Source: JAJDIA01 sp031555505
GTDB lineage: Bacteria > Bacteroidota > Bacteroidia > Bacteroidales > Tannerellaceae
Direction of reading: 5' to 3'
Assembly: GCA_031555505.1 (NCBI GenBank)
Contig: JAVBUH010000032.1
Location: 1 to 57,192 of the forward strand
Length of the DNA: 57,192 nt
The notes beneath the pieces were generated by a model that had not been told where the DNA came from, ran no database searches, and saw only the letters and a list, made by a program, of their open reading frames with translations. Shown piece after piece: positions 1-7,691 of the stretch. The stretch's first letter is position 1, and each line of letters starts with the position of its first letter. The translations under genes and the position numbers were made by a program.

Positions 1-130
1 CGGCCGGGACGTGCATCTGTAGCCAGCGAGGCCTGCACCACACCTCCCTTGTGGCCTGCGCATCACTCCCCCTGTGGCCTGCGCCTCGCAGCTGCGCGGC
101 GCAGGCCTCAATCAAGTGACTTGTGCGTGT
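1..130. repeat. GC-rich repeat block
   Basis: This block is clearly richer in G and C than the rest of the window. A 12-base word, tgtggcctgcgc, occurs twice (50-61 and 73-84), and gaggcctgc (28-36) is repeated inverted as gcaggcctc (101-109), so the block can fold on itself. No credible coding frame crosses it. Together with the following bases it fills the gene-free stretch 1-715 upstream of the first sigma factor. Its origin is unknown. Confidence 0.5.
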
Positions 131-241
131 GGATGCCGCCAGTGTGTCGTTTGGTTTTCAAACAGTTATGACTTTCCTTCAACATCACCAAGACCTCCTG
201 AAAGAAAGACTGTGGCCTTCGAAAAAAAAGACCATGATGTT

Positions 242-311
242 CCAAAACGAAGATAATAATGTTTGTCAACGAACATTATGACGATCGTTTTGGATCGTTA
301 TGATCTTTTTT
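242..311 (+). terminator. Attenuator-like hairpin pair ending in a T run
   Basis: Two overlapping hairpins are visible. The second has arms 275-286 and 293-304 (12 pairs with two G-U) and is followed by six T at 306-311, a typical intrinsic terminator for the + strand. The first has a 10-pair stem 256-265/270-279 with a four-base loop, extended by ccaaaacg (242-249) pairing with cgttttgg (286-293). Both use 275-279, so they exclude one another as in an attenuator. What it would control is unclear: the next gene starts at 716 behind its own promoter. Confidence 0.5.
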
Positions 312-416
312 GTGGCGATTGCAGGATTTGCAACACTTTCCAGTCGGGGTAAATAGGAAACGATTGGCATTCCATCACTTTCCGGGGTTGATCTGCTTCC
401 ATCCCACACAAGTCCA

Positions 417-494
417 ACTTGAAAATTGTAATCATTTAGTTGTAAAACGCAAAATGTACTACTTGAATGAGTTGTATATTCTGATCAAAACGCC
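417..494 (+). repeat. Upstream element, copy 1
   Basis: This 78-base element is repeated with clear similarity at 1313-1389, upstream of the second sigma gene. Shared words include acttgaaaattgt, ttagttg, acttgaa and attctg. It ends 83 bases before the predicted -7 box of the first sigma gene, nearly the distance seen for copy 2. It could be a binding region for a shared regulator or simply a remnant of the duplication. Confidence 0.65.
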
Positions 495-576
495 TCAAAA
501 TCAGCACAAAACGTTAAAGTTACGATTTTCAACAAAAATATTATTTCAAAGATTTTACCCACGCGGAAGGGCACTT

Positions 577-584
577 TACATTTG
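577..584 (+). promoter_or_regulatory. Predicted -7 box, first ECF sigma gene
   Basis: TACATTTG matches the Bacteroidetes -7 consensus TAnnTTTG. Transcription would start near 591 and leave a leader of about 125 bases before the ATG at 716. Confidence 0.5.
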
Positions 585-715
585 CAGTGTCGAAAGGAGT
601 TAAACGAGAATTGAGGGGTATTATATGATGAGTAACCGATCGACCATGCATTAAGAAAATTATAGTTCTCAAGCAATAACAAACAAGTATAACAAATTCA
701 TAAATTCTTACAGCA

Positions 716-1225
716 ATGACTGCTCTACAATTTCAGACCAAATTAGTGACCATGCAGGATTATATGTTCAATGTGGCACTGATGCTTACAACAAATCGGG
801 ATGATGCTTACGATTTGTTACAAGAAACAACATTAAAAGTTTTAGACAATCGGGACAAGTATGTGGATAATACCAACTTCAAAGGTTGGGTTATGACTAT
901 CATGCGTAACATTTTCATCAACAATTATCACCGTACCGTGCGTAGCTATACGATGATCGATCAGGGCGCTGATCTTTATAATATCGATACAATCAATGCA
1001 TCAGGCTTTCACTCGCCAGACAGTGTGTGCGATCTGAATGCCATTACCACTGCGATCGAAAGCCTCCATGCCGAAGTAAAGGATCCATTTTCTCTTTTTG
1101 TGAGCGGATTTCAATATGTGGAGATCGCCGAAAAGTTGAATATACCGTTGGGAACGGTTAAGAGCCGTATCTTTTTTGCCCGGCAGGAATTACAGAAGAA
1201 ACTGAAAGATTTCAAATATAACTAA
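716..1225 (+). CDS. ECF-family RNA polymerase sigma factor (copy 1)
   Basis: 169-residue sigma-70 factor of the extracytoplasmic-function type, expected to direct core RNA polymerase to a small regulon. Region 2 is visible around residues 10-75 (LLQETTLKVLDN, then FKGWVMTIMRNIFINNYHR, the -10 recognition helix area). Region 4 lies near residues 130-165 with a helix-turn-helix (YVEIAEKLNIPLGTVKSRIF). It aligns without gaps to the next gene, about 72 percent identical by manual count. Neither copy has a FecR or other anti-sigma gene beside it, so control may be transcriptional or by a distant partner. Target promoters are unknown. Confidence 0.93.
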   Translation: MTALQFQTKLVTMQDYMFNVALMLTTNRDDAYDLLQETTLKVLDNRDKYVDNTNFKGWVMTIMRNIFINNYHRTVRSYTMIDQGADLYNIDTINASGFHSPDSVCDLNAITTAIESLHAEVKDPFSLFVSGFQYVEIAEKLNIPLGTVKSRIFFARQELQKKLKDFKYN

Positions 1226-1272
1226 GCCTAACCCTTATAGATATACTCACAATAACCGTTTTATACATCGTA

Positions 1273-1310
1273 GAGCTGTCCTGTTTGAGCAAACACAGGG
1301 CGGCTCTTTT
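1273..1310 (+). terminator. Intrinsic terminator after first sigma gene
   Basis: A strong hairpin (gagc 1273-1276 with gctc 1303-1306, then cctgt with acagg inside) is followed by TTTT. It lies about 50 bases past the stop codon at 1225. Confidence 0.7.
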
Positions 1311-1312
1311 GC

Positions 1313-1389
1313 ACTTGAAAATTGTGATCAATTAGTTGAAAATACGAGTATAGCAACTTGAAGCAGTTGTGAATTCTGTTCATTTCGCC
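1313..1389 (+). repeat. Upstream element, copy 2
   Basis: Second copy of the 417-494 element, 77 bases long, directly after the terminator of the first sigma gene. It ends 85 bases before the -7 box of the second gene. The gene-free stretch 1226-1589 holds the terminator, this element, a second hairpin and the promoter. Confidence 0.65.
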
Positions 1390-1432
1390 GTAAAAAGCAC
1401 CGAAACAACAAAAAAACATCAACATCTCCCCC

Positions 1433-1474
1433 AAAAAACCGGCAGCTGATTTCCGGCTTTTTGTGCGGTTTTTT
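1433..1474. terminator. Hairpin with T run before second sigma promoter
   Basis: aaaaaaccg (1433-1441) pairs with cggtttttt (1466-1474), and the inner part carries ccgg-containing arms. The T run belongs to the stem, so it could act on either strand. It would insulate the second sigma gene from readthrough; the last T overlaps the -7 box that follows. Confidence 0.45.
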
Positions 1475-1481
1475 ACTTTTG
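1474..1481 (+). promoter_or_regulatory. Predicted -7 box, second ECF sigma gene
   Basis: TACTTTTG fits TAnnTTTG. Transcription would begin near 1488, leaving a leader of about 100 bases before the ATG at 1590. Confidence 0.55.
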
Positions 1482-1589
1482 CTATGTAGAAAAGGAATAG
1501 GGATGTATGCTATATTGAGGAATACCGTTTGGCAGATTGACGCTATTTTAACATGTATAATTACAAATATTTAAACTCACAATAAAACG

Positions 1590-2099
1590 ATGACAGCTCT
1601 GCAATTTCAAACTAAATTGATCAGTATGCAGGAATATATGCTAAGTGTGGCATTAATGCTTACTTCTAATAGGGAAGACGCATACGATCTGCTACAGGAA
1701 ACCTCGTTGAAAGTTTTGGACAACCAGGAAAAGTTTCTCGACAACTCAAACTTTAAAGGTTGGGTAATGACCATCATGCGCAACATTTTTATCAACAACT
1801 ATCATCGTGCACTACGTAGCTTTGTGATACTCGATCATGATGCTGATCTATACAACCTGGATGCGAATCATGAACGTAGTTTTGAATCGCCTGACAGTAA
1901 GTGCGACCTGGGTGCGATCAGTGGCGCTATTGACGATCTGCCCGGCGAAGTAAAAGAACCTTTCTCACTCTACATAAGCGGATATCAGTACACGGAAATT
2001 GCCGATGAGTTGGCTATTCCCCTGGGAACAGTCAAGAGCCGCATCTTTTTTGCCCGCCATGAACTACAAAAGAAGTTGAAAGAATTCAGGTATAACTGA
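1590..2099 (+). CDS. ECF-family RNA polymerase sigma factor (copy 2)
   Basis: 169 residues, same length as the gene upstream and collinear with it throughout. The central part of region 2 (FKGWVMTIMRNIFINNYHR) and the core of the region 4 helix-turn-helix (IPLGTVKSRIFFAR) are identical, while the linker around residues 78-120 differs most. Identical DNA-reading cores suggest overlapping promoter targets; the variable linker could bind different partners. The duplication unit is about 0.87 kb and includes upstream DNA and the short sequence after each stop codon (actcaca-taaccgtttt). Confidence 0.93.
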   Translation: MTALQFQTKLISMQEYMLSVALMLTSNREDAYDLLQETSLKVLDNQEKFLDNSNFKGWVMTIMRNIFINNYHRALRSFVILDHDADLYNLDANHERSFESPDSKCDLGAISGAIDDLPGEVKEPFSLYISGYQYTEIADELAIPLGTVKSRIFFARHELQKKLKEFRYN

Positions 2100-2141
2100 T
2101 AGATTAATACATACACTCACAGTAACCGTTTTGAATGACAT

Positions 2142-2185
2142 GAACCGCCCATCCGATCAGATTCGGGGGGGGCGGTTCTTTTTTT
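2142..2185 (+). terminator. Intrinsic terminator after second sigma gene
   Basis: gaaccgccc (2142-2150) pairs with gggcggttc (2170-2178) and is followed by a run of seven T (2179-2185). Confidence 0.85.
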
Positions 2186-2239
2186 ACAGGTAGCTGCTTT
2201 TCCCTGTACAAAATGCGGTAAGCGTTAAAATAAATGTTG

Positions 2240-2247
2240 TAAATTTG
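2240..2247 (+). promoter_or_regulatory. Predicted -7 box, glyA
   Basis: TAAATTTG fits TAnnTTTG and lies 57 bases before the chosen glyA start at 2304, downstream of the sigma terminator. Confidence 0.5.
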
Positions 2248-2303
2248 CACTTTCTCTTCAAGGCATGAGGAGGTTATCATTTCAATCATCAATTTTACAG
2301 GTA

Positions 2304-3584
2304 ATGAAAAAAGACAACATCATTTTTGACATTATTGAAAAGGAGCATCAACGCCAGTTGAAAGGCATCGAACTGATCGCCTCCGAGAATTTTGTGAGTA
2401 ACCAGGTAATGGAAGCCATGGGCAGTTGCCTCACGAACAAATATGCCGAAGGGTATCCCGGTAAGCGTTACTATGGCGGATGTGAAGTAGTAGACCAAAG
2501 CGAAACGATTGCTATCGAACGATTGAAGAAACTGTTCAACGCCGAGTGGGCAAACGTACAACCCCATTCCGGAGCACAGGCAAATGCGGCTGTATTCCTG
2601 GCGCTGATGAATCCCGGCGATACATTCCTCGGATTGAACCTGTCGCATGGCGGACACTTGTCGCACGGCTCACCCGTGAACAGTTCGGGCATCTTATACC
2701 ACGCTACCGAATATAATGTAGACGAAGCAACCGGCCGTGTGGACTACGACCAGATGGAAGAAGTGGCCCTTCGTGAAAAACCGAAAGTGATTGTCGGTGG
2801 CGGCTCTGCCTATTCCCGCGAATGGGATTACAAGCGGATGCGCCAAATAGCCGATAAGGTAGGCGCCCTGCTGATGATTGATATGGCACACCCGGCCGGA
2901 TTGATCGCAGCCGGATTGCTGAACAATCCGTTGGAGTATGCCCATGTGGTAACTTCTACCACACACAAAACATTGCGAGGACCGCGTGGAGGTATTATCT
3001 TGCTGGGCAAGGACTTTGAAAATCCCTGGGGAAAGAAAACCCCAAAGGGAGAGATCAGAATGATGTCGCAGCTGTTGGATTCTGCCGTATTCCCCGGCAT
3101 CCAGGGCGGACCTCTTGAACATGTGATTGCAGCTAAGGCTGTGGCCTTTGGCGAAGCGTTGGAGCCTGCCTACAAGACATACCAGCAACAGGTGAAAAAC
3201 AATGCGGCTACGATGGCAAAAGCCTTTATCGACAAAGGATATAAGATCATCTCTGATGGAACGGACAACCATAGCATGTTGATCGACCTGCGCACCAAAT
3301 TTCCGGAACTGACAGGGAAAGTGGCCGAAAAAGCGCTGGTGGCAGCCGATATAACAGTGAACAAAAACATGGTTCCGTTTGACAGCCGTTCTGCATTCCA
3401 GACTTCGGGTATCCGTGTCGGTACGCCGGCCATCACCACCCGCGGCGCCAAAGAACCGCTGATGGAAGAGGTGGTAGAGCTGATGGATACCGTACTGGCT
3501 GCGCCTGAATGTGACCAGACGATCACTTCGGTCCGTGCCAAGGTAAACAGCATCATGAAGGAATATCCGATTTTTGCCTGGTAA
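2304..3584 (+). CDS. glyA: Serine hydroxymethyltransferase
   Basis: Cytosolic PLP enzyme that interconverts serine plus tetrahydrofolate with glycine plus 5,10-methylene-tetrahydrofolate, the main source of one-carbon units. The 426-residue product has the family length. The N-terminal IELIASENFVS block, the YAEGYPGKRYYGG substrate loop and the PLP lysine motif TTHKT (Lys222) are present. A start 13 codons upstream at 2265 is open, but the ATG at 2304 (MKKDNIIFDIIEKEH) matches family N-termini and was chosen. The GH20 gene follows after 26 bases, so co-transcription is possible. Confidence 0.97.
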   Translation: MKKDNIIFDIIEKEHQRQLKGIELIASENFVSNQVMEAMGSCLTNKYAEGYPGKRYYGGCEVVDQSETIAIERLKKLFNAEWANVQPHSGAQANAAVFLALMNPGDTFLGLNLSHGGHLSHGSPVNSSGILYHATEYNVDEATGRVDYDQMEEVALREKPKVIVGGGSAYSREWDYKRMRQIADKVGALLMIDMAHPAGLIAAGLLNNPLEYAHVVTSTTHKTLRGPRGGIILLGKDFENPWGKKTPKGEIRMMSQLLDSAVFPGIQGGPLEHVIAAKAVAFGEALEPAYKTYQQQVKNNAATMAKAFIDKGYKIISDGTDNHSMLIDLRTKFPELTGKVAEKALVAADITVNKNMVPFDSRSAFQTSGIRVGTPAITTRGAKEPLMEEVVELMDTVLAAPECDQTITSVRAKVNSIMKEYPIFAW

Positions 3585-3610
3585 CATCTATTATATACAT
3601 ATCATATAAA

Positions 3611-5962
3611 ATGAAAAATCTCATCACGTCGCTGTGTGCAGGTGTGGCGTTCGCACTGTTGTGCAGTTGTAATCAACCGGCAGAACAGGCAGCATACAAC
3701 AAAGGGATCAATATTATCCCGGCACCAGCCAGTCTTACGCAACTGGAAGGCAGTTTTACATTGCCCAGGAACGTCGTATTCTATGCGCCGGACAAGGAGG
3801 CTCAGGCAGTAGCCAACTACTTCTCTGCCAAATTAATAGCAGCTACCGGTTATAAACAAACCCTGACCGACGCGTCAGGCTCGGAAACGATTTCCCTCCT
3901 GCTGGAAGACGGCTTGGATGTGGGCGACGAAGGCTATTTGTTAGACGTCACCCCCAAAGGCGTCACCGTCAAGGCGCAAACGGCTGCCGGCCTGTTCTTC
4001 GGGATGCAGAGTTTTATGCAATTGCTACCTGCAGAGATCGAAAGCAGTACCGTAGTCAAAGGTATCGATTGGACCGCCCCGGCTGTAAGTGTGAAGGATA
4101 AGCCTCGTTTCGGTTATCGTGGCCTGATGCTGGATCCTTGCCGCCATTTCATCCCGGTAGAAAACATGAAGAAACATATCGATGCCATGGCATTGTTCAA
4201 ACTGAACAAACTGCATTGGCATCTGACCGATGACCAGGGCTGGCGCATTGAGATCAAAAAATACCCGAAACTGACCGAAGTCGGCGCTAAACGCATCGAA
4301 GGCGAAGGTTTTGAATATGGTGGATTCTATACCCAGGAAGAGATAAAGGAAATTGTAAAATACGCCGCCGATCGTTTTATCACTATTATTCCTGAAATAG
4401 AACTTCCCGGCCATGGAATGGCTGCTATTGCGGCTTATCCGGAACTTTCGTGCACCGGCGAACCGGCCACTCCGCGTATCATCTGGGGTGTGGAAGATAT
4501 CGTATTCTGTGCCGGTAAGGAAGAAACATTCCGGTTCCTGGAAGACGTGATCGCCGAAGTAGTGCCTTTGTTCCCCGGCGAATACTTCCATCTGGGTGGC
4601 GATGAATGCCCGAAAGCAAGCTGGGAAAAATGTCCGCTATGCCAAAAACGCATCCGGGAAGAAGGCTTGACTGCAAAAGACGGCCATTCGGCTGAAGAAC
4701 GTTTGCAAAGTTATTTTGTGCAACGGATGGAAAAGGTGGTTGCCAGCCACGGCAAAAAAATGATCGGCTGGGATGAGATCCTGGAAGGTGGCTTGGCCCC
4801 ATCCGCTACGGTAATGTCCTGGCGGGGCGAACAGGGCGGTATTGCCGCTGCTGCAATGGGCCATCAGGTAATAATGAGCCCCAATCCGGTTGGTTTGTAT
4901 ATTGACCAGTTTGAAGGTGATTATAAGATCGAGCCGGTTTCTATCGGCGGTTACACTTCGGTGGAACGTATATACAACTACAATCCGGTACCTGACACAC
5001 TCCAGGCTACCGGAAAGGCACACTATGTGATTGGCGCCCAAGGCAATGCCTGGTCTGAATATATGTATCAACCGGAGTTGGTAGAATACCGTGTGTTCCC
5101 ACGTATCCTTTCCCTGGCCGAAATCACCTGGACTCCGCTGGATAAGAAAGACTACAAAGACTTTGAGCGCAGACTGAATAACGCGCTTGTGCGCCTGGAC
5201 GGACACCAGATCAACTATCATATCCCGATGCCGGAACAGCCGAACGGATCATGCAATTTTGTAGCCTTCACTGACAAAGTATCGCTGGCATTCACTACCC
5301 GTCGCCCGATGAAGATGGTCTATACATTGGATGGCACAGAACCAACAGTGTCGTCATCCCCGTATGGAACACCTATTGAATTCACTGAATCAGGTGTGCT
5401 GAAAATACGGTCGGTACTACTCTCCGGTAAGATGGGTAAGACCCGTGAGATCGTTGTTGAAAAGCAGGAATTTGCTCCATCCAAAATAGTTGAAAACACC
5501 AAACCGGGACTTAAGCTGGATGTAACTTATGGTTATTTTCTCGAATCTTCTCAGTTGGCAAATGCCACGGAATGGAAGTCGTCTGCCATACCGTCGTTGC
5601 GCGAGATCACCCGTGTGGAAAAAACGGATGAGTCTATGCGGGGAGTGAAACAATATGGTGCTGTAGCTTCCGGATATGTTGATATCCCGGAAGACGGCGT
5701 TTATTTCGTATCATCAGACAATGAAGAAGTATGGATCGATGGAAAGCTGTTGGTGAACAATAAGGGTGAAGTAAAACGCTTTTCGCGTCACGACAGTTCC
5801 GTTGCACTGGCTAAAGGGCTGCATGAAATAAAAGTAGTTTTCCTGGGACATATTATCGGAGGATGGCCTTCAAATTGGAACGATGGCCATGTTTCACTCC
5901 GAAAGGCCGACGCTGAAAAATTTACACCGATCTCACCGGAAATGCTCACGTTTGTTAATTAA
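3611..5962 (+). CDS. Beta-N-acetylhexosaminidase, GH20 lipoprotein with PA14
   Basis: 783-residue exo-glycosidase expected to release terminal GlcNAc or GalNAc from glycans. The N-terminus is a lipoprotein signal peptide (LLCSC, Cys about residue 20), so it should be anchored in a membrane facing the periplasm or surface. Next come a GH20b-like domain (about 35-160) and the GH20 barrel with HLGGDE (His327, catalytic Asp331-Glu332). A chitobiase-type C-terminal domain (VYTLDGTEPTVSSS, about 560-620) and a PA14-like domain (about 635-770) end it. PA14 probably aids glycan binding. Signs of mucin or host-glycan use are inferred from the family. Confidence 0.95.
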   Translation: MKNLITSLCAGVAFALLCSCNQPAEQAAYNKGINIIPAPASLTQLEGSFTLPRNVVFYAPDKEAQAVANYFSAKLIAATGYKQTLTDASGSETISLLLEDGLDVGDEGYLLDVTPKGVTVKAQTAAGLFFGMQSFMQLLPAEIESSTVVKGIDWTAPAVSVKDKPRFGYRGLMLDPCRHFIPVENMKKHIDAMALFKLNKLHWHLTDDQGWRIEIKKYPKLTEVGAKRIEGEGFEYGGFYTQEEIKEIVKYAADRFITIIPEIELPGHGMAAIAAYPELSCTGEPATPRIIWGVEDIVFCAGKEETFRFLEDVIAEVVPLFPGEYFHLGGDECPKASWEKCPLCQKRIREEGLTAKDGHSAEERLQSYFVQRMEKVVASHGKKMIGWDEILEGGLAPSATVMSWRGEQGGIAAAAMGHQVIMSPNPVGLYIDQFEGDYKIEPVSIGGYTSVERIYNYNPVPDTLQATGKAHYVIGAQGNAWSEYMYQPELVEYRVFPRILSLAEITWTPLDKKDYKDFERRLNNALVRLDGHQINYHIPMPEQPNGSCNFVAFTDKVSLAFTTRRPMKMVYTLDGTEPTVSSSPYGTPIEFTESGVLKIRSVLLSGKMGKTREIVVEKQEFAPSKIVENTKPGLKLDVTYGYFLESSQLANATEWKSSAIPSLREITRVEKTDESMRGVKQYGAVASGYVDIPEDGVYFVSSDNEEVWIDGKLLVNNKGEVKRFSRHDSSVALAKGLHEIKVVFLGHIIGGWPSNWNDGHVSLRKADAEKFTPISPEMLTFVN

Positions 5963-5973
5963 TCCAAAATAGA

Positions 5974-6010
5974 AAAAGGCGGCGAACAAATCACCGCCTT
6001 TTCTGTTTTT
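5974..6010 (+). terminator. Intrinsic terminator after GH20 gene
   Basis: A 9-pair stem, 5974-5982 with 5994-6002 (aaaaggcgg / ccgcctttt), stands 12 bases after the stop codon and is followed by a T-rich tail ending at 6010. Confidence 0.8.
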
Positions 6011-6074
6011 AAAAGGCTTAGGCATTGATAGATGGAATTTTATCATGTTTAATACAGACTATTAGTTTTTTTCT

Positions 6075-6082
6075 TATTTTTG
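6075..6082 (+). promoter_or_regulatory. Predicted -7 box, first exopolysaccharide operon
   Basis: TATTTTTG fits TAnnTTTG and lies 40 bases before the ATG at 6122. No inverted repeats flank it, so there is no sign of an invertible promoter like those of Bacteroides capsule loci. Confidence 0.55.
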
Positions 6083-6121
6083 TCCCAATAAGAAAAAGGA
6101 AAATATAGACAACAGATACTC

Positions 6122-6487
6122 ATGAAGAAGTTAATTCTCTTACTTGATGACAAACCAGAAATTGCGAAGATCATAACACTCTATCTATCAGCGTATGACG
6201 TGAAATATGTTGAAAACCCGATCAAAGCTATTACATGGTTAATGGAAGGAAATATCCCGGATTTGATTATCTCAGACATTAATATGCCGGAAATGAACGG
6301 GGAAGAATTTCTCACTTACATAAAAGCGAACGAAATGTTTAGTGACATTCCGGTCTTTATCTTGTCAAGTGTGGATGGTAGTGAGGATCGAATTCGTTTA
6401 TTTGAGAAAGGGGCCGATGATTTTATTTTAAAGCCATTTAACCCTGAAGAGCTAAAAGTCAGGGTGCGAAGAGTACTCAAACAATGA
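6122..6487 (+). CDS. Single-domain response regulator
   Basis: 121 residues, only a receiver domain, no output domain. Acidic pocket Asp9-Asp10, phosphoacceptor Asp52 (SDINMP), switch serine around 82-83 and Lys104 (LKPF) are all present, so it should be phosphorylatable. It is the first gene of the polysaccharide operon and its stop overlaps the start of the sugar transferase (ATGA). Such proteins act by protein contact; a role in gating the transferase next door is inferred. A likely phosphodonor is the histidine kinase at 22538. Confidence 0.92.
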   Translation: MKKLILLLDDKPEIAKIITLYLSAYDVKYVENPIKAITWLMEGNIPDLIISDINMPEMNGEEFLTYIKANEMFSDIPVFILSSVDGSEDRIRLFEKGADDFILKPFNPEELKVRVRRVLKQ

Positions 6488-7677
6488 AATATATTTTTTT
6501 CGGAAATACTGCAGAACTAGAATCCCATCTGAATAATATCTCTGGAGAAGACATTGTTAGTTGTTCAAACCGAATGCAACTAAATGATCTTCTGTCTGCG
6601 GCCGAAAACTCGGCTGATACCGAAATTGCCTGTTGCCTGTTTCTGGAAAAGAAAAATCACCAATCGGATATACTGACCATCAACCTGGTCAGAAACCAAC
6701 GCGTCGAAGTCTATATCATCCTGATCAGCGCCTCTCCGATAAGCAAGGATGATAAATTACAATACCTGAAATCAGGTGTTGATTGCATGGTATCTGCCTC
6801 AGTCTCGTCAGACGAACTTCAACGGATCTTATCCATTGCCAAAACGTTTAAGGCTAAAAAACGCCTGACGTCCTTTAAACAGGACATTGATCCGAGTAGG
6901 CTTAATTTTAAATTGCCTCTATGGAAACGGGCGTTTGATATTTTATTTGCACTGGCAGCGATTCTTTGCCTGTCGCCTGTTTTTATCCTTACCGGATTAG
7001 CTGTACGGTTGGAAAGCAAGGGGAAAATCGTTTACAAAGCCAAACGTGTGGGCTCTAATTACCAGATTTTTGATTTCTATAAATTCCGTTCCATGTATGC
7101 TGACGCTGACAAACGGCTTGCCGAGTTCAAAAAGAACAACCAGTATGTGATGGAAGAAGCTGAAATGCAGAAAGGACCTGCCATGGTTGCAGCCGCGCCA
7201 ATGATCGCTGAGGATGTGCTTGTGGATGAAAACAGCATTATCCTTTTTTCCGATAGCGACAGTACCTCTGAAACAGCCTATTTGAAAACAAAGCGCACGG
7301 AACGCTCCAATGCCTTCTTTAAGTTGAAGAATGACCCGCGTATTACCCGGGTAGGTCACATTATCCGTAAATACAGTATAGACGAATTACCACAATTGTT
7401 TAACATCCTGAAAGGTGACATGTCGGTGGTCGGCAACCGTCCCCTACCCTTGTATGAAGCCGAACTGCTGACCAGTGACGAAAGTATTCTTCGCTTCATG
7501 GCTCCGGCCGGCCTTACCGGACTCTGGCAGGTGGAGAAACGGGGTGGTGCCGAAGCAATGTCGGCCGATGAACGAAAACAACTGGATATCAAATATGCAC
7601 GCACCTTTTCCTTTTGGGGGGATGTGATGATTATCATAAAAACGTTCTTTGCTTTCGTACAGAAAGAAGACGTATAA
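6484..7677 (+). CDS. Priming sugar transferase with N-terminal pseudo-receiver
   Basis: 397-residue member of the bacterial sugar transferase family (WcaJ/PglC type), which moves a sugar 1-phosphate onto undecaprenyl phosphate to begin the repeat unit. A membrane segment lies near 148-172, followed by YKFRSMYADAD, IDELPQLFNILKGDMS, VGNRPLP and GLTGLWQVEKRGG. Residues 1-125 resemble a receiver domain in layout but lack the acidic pocket; Glu55 sits where the phosphoacceptor Asp would be, and the conserved Lys is gone. An insert around 215-270 is variable. Only one hydrophobic helix is visible, as in short PglC-like enzymes. Confidence 0.9.
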   Translation: MKYIFFGNTAELESHLNNISGEDIVSCSNRMQLNDLLSAAENSADTEIACCLFLEKKNHQSDILTINLVRNQRVEVYIILISASPISKDDKLQYLKSGVDCMVSASVSSDELQRILSIAKTFKAKKRLTSFKQDIDPSRLNFKLPLWKRAFDILFALAAILCLSPVFILTGLAVRLESKGKIVYKAKRVGSNYQIFDFYKFRSMYADADKRLAEFKKNNQYVMEEAEMQKGPAMVAAAPMIAEDVLVDENSIILFSDSDSTSETAYLKTKRTERSNAFFKLKNDPRITRVGHIIRKYSIDELPQLFNILKGDMSVVGNRPLPLYEAELLTSDESILRFMAPAGLTGLWQVEKRGGAEAMSADERKQLDIKYARTFSFWGDVMIIIKTFFAFVQKEDV

Positions 7678-7691
7678 GCAAATAAAAACTC

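Noticed and set aside
74..256. 60-residue open frame in the GC-rich block
   Set aside because: Low-complexity Cys/Arg-rich translation caused by the repeats; no start signal or similarity.
310..603. 97-residue open frame before the first sigma gene
   Set aside because: It runs through the duplicated upstream element and the predicted promoter, has no family resemblance and no counterpart in the second copy of the duplication.
2694..3587. 297-residue open frame antisense to glyA
   Set aside because: Shadow of a strongly conserved enzyme gene; its translation has no recognisable domain.
6010..6121. Invertible promoter for the polysaccharide locus
   Set aside because: No flanking inverted repeats of the kind used by Bacteroides capsule promoters were found, and no recombinase gene is present.
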